Program-made: the position numbers and the translations under genes
In this document: piece by piece, positions 40,056 through 48,350 of the stretch
Layout of the letters: the number at the start of each line of letters is the position of its first letter
How positions within the stretch are numbered: the stretch's first letter is position 1
Notes under the pieces: generated by a model
The model's input: the letters and a program-made list of their open reading frames with translations, nothing else
Told to the model about the DNA's origin: nothing
Databases searched by the model: none
NCBI GenBank assembly: GCA_963842155.1
Contig: CAWJFP010000028.1
Location: 1-64,000, forward strand
Reading direction: 5' to 3'
Length of the DNA: 64,000 bases
Source of the DNA: CAWJFP01 sp963842155
GTDB taxonomy: Bacteria; Pseudomonadota; Alphaproteobacteria; JACZXZ01

Positions 40056-41708
40056 CTATTTGAAGCATTCGAGGACGAGGGTGAAGCCGCGGCTGCGGCT
40101 TGCCACCTCGGGTGCTGCGAGCCTCTCCGCCGTGGCTGCCGTGCGGTACTGGATCCCGTGGGCGTCGAGGAAGGCGCGCGCGGTGGCCTCGTTGACGGCG
40201 AAATTGACGTTCTCGGGGATGTCGCCGGTCACCTTGGCGACGCCGACGGCGTCGAGCTTCGATACCACGACGCCCACGATATGGCCCGAGGCGTCCAGCA
40301 CCGGCCCGCCGCTATTGCCGGGGTTCACCGGCGCACTGATTTGGATGAGGTTACGGTTGCCGCGCAGGCCGGAAAGCGCGCTGATGGTGCCGGTGGTGAC
40401 GATCGCATCGCTGCCGAGCAGGCCGTAGAGGGGATAGCCGAGGACGACGATTTCCTCGCCCGGCTGGGCATCGTTGTGATCGCGGAAGCTGGCGACGGCG
40501 CCAGCGGCGGCGGACAGCTTAAGCACCGCGAGATCATGCTCCGCGTCGGTGGCGACGACGGTCGCCACCTGCTGGTCGCCGGAGCGCAACTCGCGACAAC
40601 CCGCGACGACATGGTTGTTCGTCAGCACATGGCCGGCCGCGCTGACGACGAAGCCCGTCCCGATCGCGCTCGGGCGCGCGCCGCCCGCTTGCCCGCCGCC
40701 GCCCGGCGGGGCGGCGTCGCGCCTCGCCCGCAAGGCGTCGTCGAGCGCCGCCACCAGCTTTTTCGAGACGCGCCCGGATTCGATGAGGCCGTGCGCGCGC
40801 TGGAAGGCGCGGATGGCGTCATGCGCCCGTCTGTCGAGCTCGTCACGCGGTGGCCCGGCATCGAAGCCGAGCTCGTCGAGAGCGCCGATAACGGCAGAGA
40901 CCAGCGATCGCGGATCGATCCCCGGCTTGAGCCCGTCGCCGCTCGGCGCCTTGCCGCTCGGGGGTCCCGCGCCGGGGCTGGCGTTGGCGACGGCGGCCGG
41001 CGCTGCAGGCGCTGGCAGCTCAGCGCGCCAGGAAGCGGCGAGGGCCTCGCCCCGCTGGCGCGCGGACTGCGTCATCGCCGCCGCAATTCGCTCGAAATCC
41101 TTGCGGAAATAGTCCTTCGACCTGGCGCCGATGGCATAATCGACGGCGAGCTTGTACCAGGCATAGGCGCTGGGCGCATCGGCCGCGACGCCGCGGTTCG
41201 TCTCATAGGCCTTGCCGAGTCCGTCCATGGCGGCTGCAACGCCTTGTTTGGCGGCCTTGCGCAGCCAGGCGACGGCCGCGGGATAGTCGCGTGGCGCAGC
41301 CTCGGCCAGCAGATGCAATCCGAGCATGGCCTCGCTGGCGGCCAAGCCCTGCTCGGCGGATTTGCGATACCAATCGAGCGCCTTGGCCCCGTCGCGCGCG
41401 ACGCCGGTCCCGTTTTCGAAGCAGAAGGCGTAGAAATACTCGCCCAACGCATCGCCTTGCGCCGCCGCCTTCGCGGCCCAGATGCAGCCCTCCTCCGGAT
41501 CCCGCGCGACGCCTAGCCCTTCGGCATAGATGCCGGCAACGAGGCCCTGTGCGACGGCGTTGCCGTTCCGCGCCGCGGGCAGCAGCTCGCGGAGCGCGGT
41601 CGCGTAGTCATGGCGGCGATAGGCTTCGCCGCCGGTCCCCATGTCCGCGACGACAGGACATGGGAGCCAGGGAAGCAGGGCAAGGATCATGAGGAAACAG
41701 CGCAGCAT
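40056..41708 (-). CDS. Exported Sel1-repeat / peptidoglycan-binding-like / trypsin-like serine protease
   Basis: 550 residues. Signal peptide (LMILALLPWLPCPVVA, cleaved near residue 21), then five or so Sel1/TPR-like repeats (residues about 27-215, e.g. GLVAGIYAEGLGVARDPEEG, YWKA-type ALDWYRKSAEQGLAASEAML), a Pro/Ala-rich linker, a PG_binding_1-like helical unit (HDAIRAFQRAHGLIESGRVS), and an S1C protease domain with catalytic triad H366 (TNNHVVAG), D392 (EHDLAVLKL) and S466 (NPGNSGGPVL). No PDZ domain follows, unlike DegP. Expected to act in the periplasm, with the repeats presenting substrates or anchoring to other proteins. Stands alone. Confidence 0.9.
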   Translation of the reverse strand: MLRCFLMILALLPWLPCPVVADMGTGGEAYRRHDYATALRELLPAARNGNAVAQGLVAGIYAEGLGVARDPEEGCIWAAKAAAQGDALGEYFYAFCFENGTGVARDGAKALDWYRKSAEQGLAASEAMLGLHLLAEAAPRDYPAAVAWLRKAAKQGVAAAMDGLGKAYETNRGVAADAPSAYAWYKLAVDYAIGARSKDYFRKDFERIAAAMTQSARQRGEALAASWRAELPAPAAPAAVANASPGAGPPSGKAPSGDGLKPGIDPRSLVSAVIGALDELGFDAGPPRDELDRRAHDAIRAFQRAHGLIESGRVSKKLVAALDDALRARRDAAPPGGGGQAGGARPSAIGTGFVVSAAGHVLTNNHVVAGCRELRSGDQQVATVVATDAEHDLAVLKLSAAAGAVASFRDHNDAQPGEEIVVLGYPLYGLLGSDAIVTTGTISALSGLRGNRNLIQISAPVNPGNSGGPVLDASGHIVGVVVSKLDAVGVAKVTGDIPENVNFAVNEATARAFLDAHGIQYRTAATAERLAAPEVASRSRGFTLVLECFK

Positions 41709-41890
41709 CCCCCATTTCCGCGCTTGTATTGGCGGATCATAGCGCGGGAATTCAATCTCGGCTTGTCTTTTTCGCGAGTCGCCTCAAGCGGGACGCGGCG
41801 CCTGGCGAAGGGCGCGCCGCAAGGATTTGACGCGCCGCAACGTAACTAGCACAATCGGCCGGCGATTCTGCGGCATCGAGAGGTATCGTG

Positions 41891-42568
41891 ATGCGCCTGA
41901 TGCTCGTCGAAGACAATTACCAGCTCACCGACTTCCTCAAGGCCAGCCTCGGCAAGGCGGGCTTCTCGGTCCATAGCGCCGGCACGGCGGCCGCGGCGCG
42001 CGCGGCGCTCGACACAAATCATTACGACGCAGTCGTGGTCGATCTGGGCCTGCCCGACGCCGACGGCATCAATTTGATCGAGGAGATGCGCGCGCGCGGC
42101 GATTCGACGCCGGCCATGATCCTCACCGCGCGCGATGGGCTGCGCGACCGGGTCGAGGGGCTCAACGCGGGCGCCGACGATTATCTCGCCAAGCCTTTCG
42201 CGACGGAGGAGCTGGTGGCGCGGTTGCGCGCGCTTCTGCGCCGGCCGGGCAACGTGCTCGGCCGCCAGCTCAGCTGCGCGAACCTCAGCTTCGATACCAC
42301 GACGCGCGAGGTGCTGGTGTCGGGGTCGCTTGCAGGGCTCTCGCGTCGCGAGATCAGCCTGCTCGAGCTGCTCATGCGCCGCATCGGCAGGGTCGTGCCG
42401 AAGCAGGCGATCGAGGAGCGTCTCTACGGGCTCGACGACGGGCTCGCCTCGAACTCGGTCGAGGTGCTGGTGCACCGGCTGCGCCGGCGCCTCTCGACGC
42501 TTGGCGCCGAAGTGAACATCGTGACCTTGCGCGGAATTGGCTATGTGCTGACGGACCAGACGGAGTGA
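41891..42568 (+). CDS. OmpR-family response regulator
   Basis: 225 residues. The receiver domain has the acidic pocket LMLVEDN, phospho-acceptor D51 (VVVDLGLPDADG), the Thr in MILTARDG and Lys in DYLAKPF. The winged-helix DNA-binding domain follows (LSRREISLLELLMRRIGRVV, NSVEVLVHRLRRRLS, IVTLRGIGYVLT). A GTG three bases earlier is an alternative start. Its stop overlaps the histidine kinase start (GTGA), forming a two-gene system resembling QseB/PmrA or TctD. The signal is unknown. Confidence 0.95.
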   Translation: MRLMLVEDNYQLTDFLKASLGKAGFSVHSAGTAAAARAALDTNHYDAVVVDLGLPDADGINLIEEMRARGDSTPAMILTARDGLRDRVEGLNAGADDYLAKPFATEELVARLRALLRRPGNVLGRQLSCANLSFDTTTREVLVSGSLAGLSRREISLLELLMRRIGRVVPKQAIEERLYGLDDGLASNSVEVLVHRLRRRLSTLGAEVNIVTLRGIGYVLTDQTE

Positions 42569-43977
42569 GGGGAGGCCACCCTTCCATCCTGCGCGTCCTG
42601 GCCTGGCGGCTCCTCGCCGTCAGCATCGTCTTCCTGGCCCTCATCGTCGTCTCATTGCAGTCGCGCATCCGCGACAAGGCCAACACGCTTTTCCACGAGG
42701 CGCTCGAAGAGGAGGCGCGCGACCTCGCCTCCCGGCTCCAGCCGCGGCCGGACGGCACGATGGAGATCGGCCCCGCGCCGCCAGGCAAGACCCTGCCCAC
42801 CGTCATGGACTATCGCGTCGTCGATGCGGACGGCCATGTGCTGCTGATGACCAAGGGGGTGGTCGCCGAGGCCGCCGGTTCGCGCCTGCCGGCGGGGCCT
42901 TGGCCGCATGCCGGCGGAGCGAAGGACATCGGCCATATATCCTTCTTCACCCTCGGGCCCCCAAATCTCCCCGACAGGCTGATGGGCGCATCGCTGCCGG
43001 TGCTTGCCGGCGGCAAGCCGGTCTATGTCCAGGTCTTCGAGGACATCGATCAGCGCGGCGTCCTCATGGACGAGCTCGTCGAGCAGTTCTTCGTCGACGT
43101 CGGCTGGCTGGTCATCCCCTTCCTCGCGCTTCTATTCATCACCAACCTGGTCACCATCTGGACGCAGCTCCGCCCGCTCACCAGGCTATCCCGCCTCGCC
43201 GCCGAGATCGGCCCCGGGACGCTGGGCCAACGGCTGCCCGAGGAGGGCCAGCCGCAGGAGACGCTTCCCCTCATCCGCAGCGTCAATCGCGCTTTCGAGC
43301 GGCTCGAGCAGGCTTTTCAGATCCAGCGCCAGTTCACGGCCGATGCAGCGCATGAACTACGCACGCCGCTCGCCGTGCTCGGCGCGCATATCGACACGCT
43401 CGCCGACAAGCAGTCGGCCGCGGCGCTGCGGCAGGAGATCGCCGGGATGAGCCGGCTGGTCGGCCAACTCCTCCGCATCGCCGAGCTCGACGCGATCGAC
43501 CATGCGCCCGACGATCTCGTGGATCTTCATGCGCTGGCGATCGAGGTGGCGAGCTCGCTCGCCCCCCTTGCCCTCAAGGAGCGCAAATCGATCGCGCTCA
43601 GCGGCGACTCCGGCCCGGCCTGGGTGCGCGGCGACGGGGAGGCGCTGCATCAGGCCTTGCGTAATCTGGTGGAGAACGCGCTCTCGCACACGCCCAAGGG
43701 CACCACGGTCGAGATCAACCTGACCGCGGACGGCCGCCTCGAGGTGAGCGATGCGGGCCCGGGCGTGCCCGCCGAGCTGCGCGACAAGGTGTTTCAACGC
43801 TTTTTCCGCGCCGATCGGCGGACGGAGGGGGCCGGGCTCGGCCTTGCCATCGTCGCCAAGGTCGCCGAGACGCATGGCGGCAACGTGCATATCGAGGACG
43901 CGCCCGGCGGCGGAGCGCGCTTCGTGCTCGAGCTGCCGCCGACCGCAGCGCCCCCCGCAGCTCGCCGCGCCTCCTGA
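42565..43977 (+). CDS. Sensor histidine kinase (partner of the upstream regulator)
   Basis: 470 residues, GTG start coupled to the regulator. Membrane span 1 (LLAVSIVFLALIVVSL), a periplasmic sensor of about 140 residues, span 2 (LVIPFLALLFITNLVTIW), a HAMP-like linker, then DHp with phospho-acceptor H263 (DAAHELRTPLAVLGAHID), N-box NLVENALSHT, G1 VSDAGPGV and G2 GAGLGLAIVAKV. The layout matches TctE/QseC/PmrB-like kinases. The ending is Ala/Pro-rich without a motif. No target operon is adjacent, so the stimulus is open. Confidence 0.94.
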   Translation: MRGGHPSILRVLAWRLLAVSIVFLALIVVSLQSRIRDKANTLFHEALEEEARDLASRLQPRPDGTMEIGPAPPGKTLPTVMDYRVVDADGHVLLMTKGVVAEAAGSRLPAGPWPHAGGAKDIGHISFFTLGPPNLPDRLMGASLPVLAGGKPVYVQVFEDIDQRGVLMDELVEQFFVDVGWLVIPFLALLFITNLVTIWTQLRPLTRLSRLAAEIGPGTLGQRLPEEGQPQETLPLIRSVNRAFERLEQAFQIQRQFTADAAHELRTPLAVLGAHIDTLADKQSAAALRQEIAGMSRLVGQLLRIAELDAIDHAPDDLVDLHALAIEVASSLAPLALKERKSIALSGDSGPAWVRGDGEALHQALRNLVENALSHTPKGTTVEINLTADGRLEVSDAGPGVPAELRDKVFQRFFRADRRTEGAGLGLAIVAKVAETHGGNVHIEDAPGGGARFVLELPPTAAPPAARRAS

Positions 43978-44089
43978 GCGGCGATCCCCTTGAATGCGCG
44001 CGCGCCGGCCGCGCGACAGCCGGCCGCTCTCGGGCTATGATCGCGCAATCGGCATGAGGGCGGGTTAGGCGCGGAAAGGCAGGCCGGCG

Positions 44090-44539
44090 ATGAGAGCATG
44101 GATCGAGACCTTCAAGGGCGCAGTGCTGGCCGCAGAATATGACGCCGCATCCCATATGAACTCGAATCTCTACGTCACCCGCTTCGATCAGGCGACCTGG
44201 TTCCTCCTGCATTCGATCGGCGTCACGCCGCGCTCGATGAAAAAGGCGGCGCGGCGCATCGCGGTCGTGCGCCAGAGCTACCAATATGTCCACGAGCTGC
44301 GCGGCGGCGAGCTGGTGATGATCGAGAGCGGCTTCGTCGCGGTCGGCGCGAAGTTCTTCCGTTTCCTCCACCGCATGCGCGACGCCGAGACGGGTGCCTT
44401 GATCGCGACCAGCGACTGCACCGCCGTCGAGGCGAACCTCAAGAGCGGCAAATCCGTGCCGCTGCCGAAGCCGGTGCAGAAGCAGCTTCAGGCGCGGCTC
44501 GTCACCGCCAATACCGCCGCCGAGATGGGCCTGCGTTGA
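44090..44539 (+). CDS. 4HBT-family acyl-CoA thioesterase
   Basis: 149-residue hotdog protein. It has the 4HBT catalytic helix region AEYDAASHMNSNLYVTRFDQ, where an Asp upstream of the HMN turn corresponds to the active-site Asp of 4-hydroxybenzoyl-CoA thioesterases, and SYQYVHELRGGELVMIESGF in the central strands. It starts with ATG at 44,090 and ends 16 bases before cobU, so it may be read with it, though a functional link to cobalamin is not obvious. Confidence 0.85.
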   Translation: MRAWIETFKGAVLAAEYDAASHMNSNLYVTRFDQATWFLLHSIGVTPRSMKKAARRIAVVRQSYQYVHELRGGELVMIESGFVAVGAKFFRFLHRMRDAETGALIATSDCTAVEANLKSGKSVPLPKPVQKQLQARLVTANTAAEMGLR

Positions 44540-44555
44540 AGAGGTGGTAGCGGCG

Positions 44556-45104
44556 ATGACCGACAGCGCCACGGACCGGCACCTGCCGCCGCTGACCCTG
44601 GTGCTGGGCGGTGCGCGCTCCGGCAAAAGCCGCTATGCCGAGCGGCTGGTGGAGAGCCAGCCGGGCGACTGCATCTATCTGGCGACGGCCGAGGCGCGCG
44701 ACGCGGAGATGGCGGCGCGCATCCACCATCATCGCGCGCGGCGCGGCGCGCGTTGGCGCACCATCGAGGCGCCGCTCGATCTCGTCCCGGCCTTGCGCGA
44801 GGCGGCGGGGCCGGGCGCCGCCGTGCTTGTCGATTGCCTGACCTTGTGGCTCGCCAACCTGCTCGACGCCGGACGCGATCCGGAAGCCGCGCGCGCGGCG
44901 CTGCTCGAAGCGCTGCCCCGGCTCGCGGGCCCCGTGGTGCTGATCTCGAATGAGGTCGGCCTCGGCATCGTGCCCGACAACGCGCTCGCCCGCCGCTTCC
45001 GCGACCAGGCCGGCCTGCTCCACCAGGAGCTCGGCGCGGCGGCGCACATGGTCGCCTTCCTTGTCGCGGGCATCCCCCTTCTCGTCAAGACGCCGCCGCC
45101 TTGA
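44556..45104 (+). CDS. cobU: Bifunctional adenosylcobinamide kinase / cobinamide-phosphate guanylyltransferase
   Basis: 182 residues (CobU, also CobP). P-loop LVLGGARSGKSRYAERL, IYLATAEARDAEMAARIHHH with the guanylylated histidine, WRTIEAPLDL, VDCLTLWLANLL (Walker B-like Asp) and LISNEVGLGIVPDNALARRF are all diagnostic. Phosphorylates adenosylcobinamide and attaches GMP in nucleotide-loop assembly of B12. The start at 44,556 (MTDSATDRHLPP) is preferred to an in-frame GTG 12 bases upstream. Its stop overlaps the cobQ start. Confidence 0.95.
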   Translation: MTDSATDRHLPPLTLVLGGARSGKSRYAERLVESQPGDCIYLATAEARDAEMAARIHHHRARRGARWRTIEAPLDLVPALREAAGPGAAVLVDCLTLWLANLLDAGRDPEAARAALLEALPRLAGPVVLISNEVGLGIVPDNALARRFRDQAGLLHQELGAAAHMVAFLVAGIPLLVKTPPP

Positions 45105-46603
45105 GCGCCGCGATCATGTTGCAAGGCACCGGCTCGGAGGTGGGCAAGTCGCTCCTCACGGCGGGGCTCGGCCGCGCCTTCACGCGGCGGGGCCTGCGCG
45201 TGCGCCCCTTCAAGGCGCAGAACATGTCGAACAACGCCGCCGTGACCGCGGATGGCGGCGAGATCGGCCGCGCCCAGGCGCTGCAGGCGCGCGCCTGCGG
45301 CCTGCGCCCCACGAGCGACATGAACCCCGTGCTGCTCAAGCCGCAGAGCGACCGGGGCGCCCAGATCGTGCTGCAGGGCCGCGTCGTCGGCAATGCCGAG
45401 GCCCGCGCCTATCAGGACTTGCGCGCGACGCTTCTGCCGCGCGTCATGGAGAGCTATCGCCGCCTCGCCGCGGACGCCGATCTCATGCTCGTCGAAGGGG
45501 CCGGCAGCCCGGCCGAGGTCAATCTGCGCGCCGGCGACATCGCCAATATGGGCTTCGCCGAGGCCACCGACCTGCCCGTCATTCTGATCGGCGATATCGA
45601 GCGCGGCGGCGTGATCGCGCAGCTCGTCGGCACGCATTTGCTGCTGCCGCCATCCGAGCAAGCCCGTCTCCGCGGCTACATCGTCAACAAGTTCCGCGGC
45701 GACGTTGCGCTTTTTGCAGGCGGCCTCGTCGAGATCACCCGGCGCACGGCGATGCCGAGCCTGGGGGTCGTGCCCTGGTTCGCGGACGCCATGCGTCTTC
45801 CGGCCGAGGATGCCGTGGCGCTCGGCAAGGCCGATTACGCGCCGCGCGGCGATGACGGGAAGAGCGCGGCTTGGCTCAGGATCGCCGTGCTCTATTACCC
45901 GCATATCGCCAATTTCGACGATCTCGATCCGCTGCGCGCCGAGCCGGACGTGAGAGTACTGCTGGTGCGGCCGGGCGAGCCCATTCCGGGCGACGCCGAT
46001 CTCGTCATCCTGCCCGGCTCCAAGGCGACGATCGCCGATCTCGCCTTCCTGCGCGGCGAGGCGTGGGATGTCGATCTTCTCGCCCATCGCAGGCGGGGCG
46101 GGGCGATCCTCGGAATTTGCGGCGGCTACCAGATGCTCGGCCGGCTCGTCCGCGATCCTAACGGCATCGAAGGGCGGCCGGGCGAGGCGATGGGGCTCGG
46201 CTTGCTCGACATCGAGACGAGCCTCACGAGCGAGAAGCGCCTCGTCGAGACGAGCGGCCGCGCCGCCTTCGACGGCGCAGGCCTCCCCGGTCATGCGCTG
46301 CACGGCTATGAAATGCATATGGGCCGCACCAACGGAGCGGATGCCGAGCGCCCCTTCCTCATGCTCGCCAACGGCCCCGACGGCGCGCTCTCGGCGGATG
46401 GAAGGGTGATGGGCTGCTATCTCCACGGGCTCTTCGCCGCCGACGGCTTCCGCCACGCCTTCCTCGCCCGCCTCAAGGCGCGCGCGCCGGGCGGGGTGAC
46501 CTATGAGACCGGCGTCGACGAAACGCTCGACCGCCTCGCCGATCATCTCGAGGCCCATCTCGATCTCGCGCGCATTTTGACGATCGCGCGAGGCGGGGGC
46601 TAA
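45101..46603 (+). CDS. cobQ: Cobyric acid synthase
   Basis: About 500 residues. Glutamine amidotransferase that amidates four side chains of adenosylcobyrinate a,c-diamide. The DTBS-like ATPase half has MLQGTGSEVGKSLLTAGLGR and VRPFKAQNMSNNAAVTADGG; VEGAGSPAEVNL and ILIGDIERGGVIAQ follow. The class I-like GATase half has catalytic Cys about 340 (ILGICGGYQMLGR) and His about 441 (MGCYLHGLFA). The TTG start at 45,101 overlaps the cobU stop (TTGA); an ATG at 45,116 is the alternative and removes five residues. No other cobalamin genes are nearby. Confidence 0.95.
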   Translation: MSAAIMLQGTGSEVGKSLLTAGLGRAFTRRGLRVRPFKAQNMSNNAAVTADGGEIGRAQALQARACGLRPTSDMNPVLLKPQSDRGAQIVLQGRVVGNAEARAYQDLRATLLPRVMESYRRLAADADLMLVEGAGSPAEVNLRAGDIANMGFAEATDLPVILIGDIERGGVIAQLVGTHLLLPPSEQARLRGYIVNKFRGDVALFAGGLVEITRRTAMPSLGVVPWFADAMRLPAEDAVALGKADYAPRGDDGKSAAWLRIAVLYYPHIANFDDLDPLRAEPDVRVLLVRPGEPIPGDADLVILPGSKATIADLAFLRGEAWDVDLLAHRRRGGAILGICGGYQMLGRLVRDPNGIEGRPGEAMGLGLLDIETSLTSEKRLVETSGRAAFDGAGLPGHALHGYEMHMGRTNGADAERPFLMLANGPDGALSADGRVMGCYLHGLFAADGFRHAFLARLKARAPGGVTYETGVDETLDRLADHLEAHLDLARILTIARGGG

Positions 46604-46655
46604 GGCCGTTGGCTTTTCAGGCATTTTTTCGATTTACCGATTCGCTAAAAAACGC

Positions 46656-46672
46656 AACGCAACCGTTGCGTT
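46656..46672. promoter_or_regulatory. 17-bp perfect palindromic operator overlapping a -35 box
   Basis: AACGCAAC-C-GTTGCGTT is perfectly symmetrical around one central C, with an additional AACGC half-site directly upstream. It covers the -35 hexamer of the promoter below. Size, symmetry and position are typical of a TetR-family operator, and a TetR gene lies 455 bases downstream in the same direction. Confidence 0.65.
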
Positions 46673-46694
46673 CTAATTCGCTTCCTGCTATAAA
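46666..46694 (+). promoter_or_regulatory. Sigma-70 promoter of the tyrosine-rich exported protein
   Basis: -35 TTGCGT (46,666-46,671), a 17-base spacer, and -10 TATAAA (46,689-46,694), 46 bases before the ATG at 46,741, in a locally AT-rich gap that follows cobQ. Confidence 0.7.
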
Positions 46695-46740
46695 ACACGA
46701 CGTACCGGCGCGACGCGCCGCCCCATCAGGGAGTAAATCC

Positions 46741-47115
46741 ATGAAATTCAAAGCTGCCGCGGTTTGCGCTCTTGCCGCCGCCATGGCCGCGGCGCCGCTC
46801 GCGCCCGCTTCGGCGCATGACCATTTCCATGGCCGCGGCCTCTTCTTCGGGCTGTTCGCGGCAGGCGCCGCGGTGGCCGTCGGCACGGCCGCGATCCTGA
46901 CCGCGCCGATCGCGCTTCTGGCCGGCCCCGGCCCGCGCGGCGGTTATTATTCGCCGCCAGGCTATTACGCGCGGCCCGCTTATTACGCGCCGCCGGTCGC
47001 CTATGCGCCCGCCTATTACGCGCAGCCAGGCTATTACGCCCCGCAAGGCTATGCCGCCCAGCCCAGCTATTACGCGCAGCCGGGCTCCTACGCGAGCTAC
47101 GCCGGCCAGCGTTGA
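46741..47115 (+). CDS. Exported tyrosine/proline/alanine-rich repeat protein
   Basis: 124 residues. Sec signal (KAAAVCALAAAMAAAPLAPA, cleaved near ASA-H), then a short HDHFHGRG His-rich start, one hydrophobic segment (FGLFAAGAAVAVGTAAILTA), and from residue 70 a repeat region built of YYA/YYS/PxYYAPP units (for example PGYYARPAYYAPPVAYAPAY). No family name is known to me; similar YYA-repeat proteins of about 100-150 residues occur in alphaproteobacteria and may be envelope-surface or structural. Controlled by the promoter/operator above; 11 bases before the TetR gene, so the two may form an autoregulated operon. Function unknown. Confidence 0.8.
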   Translation: MKFKAAAVCALAAAMAAAPLAPASAHDHFHGRGLFFGLFAAGAAVAVGTAAILTAPIALLAGPGPRGGYYSPPGYYARPAYYAPPVAYAPAYYAQPGYYAPQGYAAQPSYYAQPGSYASYAGQR

Positions 47116-47126
47116 GCTAAGCAGGC

Positions 47127-47837
47127 TTGAGCAAAGAAGCCTTGACGAAACCGCCATCGTCTAAGGGGGCGGGAAGCGGCCCGCCCTCCGCCGCCACGCG
47201 GCGCGGCGGCCGGCCGTCGCGCGCGCAAGCCGAGCAGCTTCGCGCGCGCATTCTCGATGTCGCGACCGCGCTCTTCTTCGCCGAGGGCTACGGCGCCACG
47301 AGCATCGAGGCGATCGCCAAGGCCGCAGGCATCTCCAAGCGCACCTTCTACCATCGCTTTCGCAACAAGGCCGAGCTGTTCGGCGCCGTGGTGCATGGGC
47401 TGATCGAGCGGCTGCGGCCGGCCAACGATGCGAGCCTCTTTCTCGGCGGCGGCATCGAGGAGATTCTGCGCAAGCTCGCCGAGGCAATTCTGCATGCGGC
47501 GCTCTCGCCGCAGGCGCTTGCCCTCCAGCGCATCATCGTGGCGGAAGCCACGCGCTTCCCGGAGCTGGCAGCGGTCTTGAGCCAACAGGGTGCGAGGCGG
47601 GAATCGATCCAACGCATCGGCGGGCTGCTCGAGCATGCGGCGCGGACGGGCGAGCTCGCGCTCGACAATGCCGCTTTCGCCGCCGAGCAATTCATTCAGA
47701 TGCTGGTCTCGGCGCCGCAACGCCGCGCGCTCGGGCTGGGCCAGCCGATGATGCCCGCCGAGCTCGAGCGTTGGGCGCGCGACACCGTCGCCCTCTTCCT
47801 CGATGGCGCCCGCGCGAGGCCGCGCGTGGTGCGCTAA
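47127..47837 (+). CDS. TetR/AcrR-family transcriptional regulator
   Basis: 236 residues. The N-terminal 30 residues are Ser/Gly/Arg-rich; the helix-turn-helix spans about residues 38-85 (ILDVATALFFAEGYGATSIE, AIAKAAGISKRTFYHRFRNK), the classic TetR motif. The C-terminal ligand domain (ILHAALSPQALALQRIIVAE) belongs to the TetR_C_7/AefR-like group. No ATG is present before the HTH; TTG at 47,127 (or TTG at 47,142) is the only plausible start, which is unusual and may indicate low expression. It likely recognises the palindrome at 46,656. Confidence 0.88.
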   Translation: MSKEALTKPPSSKGAGSGPPSAATRRGGRPSRAQAEQLRARILDVATALFFAEGYGATSIEAIAKAAGISKRTFYHRFRNKAELFGAVVHGLIERLRPANDASLFLGGGIEEILRKLAEAILHAALSPQALALQRIIVAEATRFPELAAVLSQQGARRESIQRIGGLLEHAARTGELALDNAAFAAEQFIQMLVSAPQRRALGLGQPMMPAELERWARDTVALFLDGARARPRVVR

Positions 47838-47903
47838 CATGGATTATGATTAATCTGCGATAGCGGCAAAATCTGCGACCTGCCGACGAAGGAACGCAAA
47901 GCC

Positions 47904-48297
47904 ATGACGGAAAAGACAACGGAAAAGACGCGAAAGAATCCCCGGCCCCGATCATCCGATCACGATTCGCCCGAGCCCGGCGCGGGTCGTCGTCTCCATC
48001 GGGGGCCATGTCGTCGCCGACAGCCGAGAGGCGCTGACCTTGCGCGAGGCATCCTATCCGACGGTCCACTACATCCCGCGCAAGGATGTCGACATGTCGC
48101 TCCTGCAAAGAACCGACCACCGCACCTACTGCCCCTATAAGGGCGACTGCGCCTATTACAGCATCGCCCTCGGCGGGCAGCGGTCGCGGAATGCCGTGTG
48201 GAGCTATGAGGCGCCCTACGACGCAGTCGCCGAGATCAAGGACCATCTCGCCTTCTATCCCGACCGCGTCGATGCGATCGAGGAACGGGCTGGCTGA
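47904..48297 (+). CDS. DUF427 family protein, one-base frameshift near the start
   Basis: About 130 residues. The conserved frame reads PDHPITIRPSPARVVVSIGG, HVVADSREALTLREASYPTV, HYIPRKDVDMSLLQRTDHRT and CPYKGDCAYYSIALGG, which is the full DUF427 (beta-barrel) core. That frame has no start codon after its last stop; the only ATG, 47,904 in another frame (MTEKTTEKTRKNP), joins it if one C is removed from the CCCC run near 47,942. The family is small and cytoplasmic, widespread in actinobacteria and alphaproteobacteria, of unknown role. Stands alone after the TetR gene. Confidence 0.82.
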
Positions 48298-48350
48298 AGG
48301 GGCCGTGCAGGCCCCTATGCGCTTGGCCGAGCGCCCTGAGCCGGCTTCCC

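Noticed and set aside
44729..46624. A 631-codon minus-strand frame across cobU-cobQ
   Set aside because: Shadow of two clearly identified genes; composition-driven, no domain.
46604..46740. Possible cobalamin or other riboswitch near the cob genes
   Set aside because: The gap lies after cobQ, not before cobU, and has no B12-box-like sequence; it contains a simple promoter with palindrome.
46950..47110. Short tandem repeats (TATTACGCG-like) suggestive of a CRISPR or minisatellite
   Set aside because: The repeats are in-frame YYA codon repeats inside a protein gene, with no uniform spacers. No CRISPR array was seen anywhere in the window.
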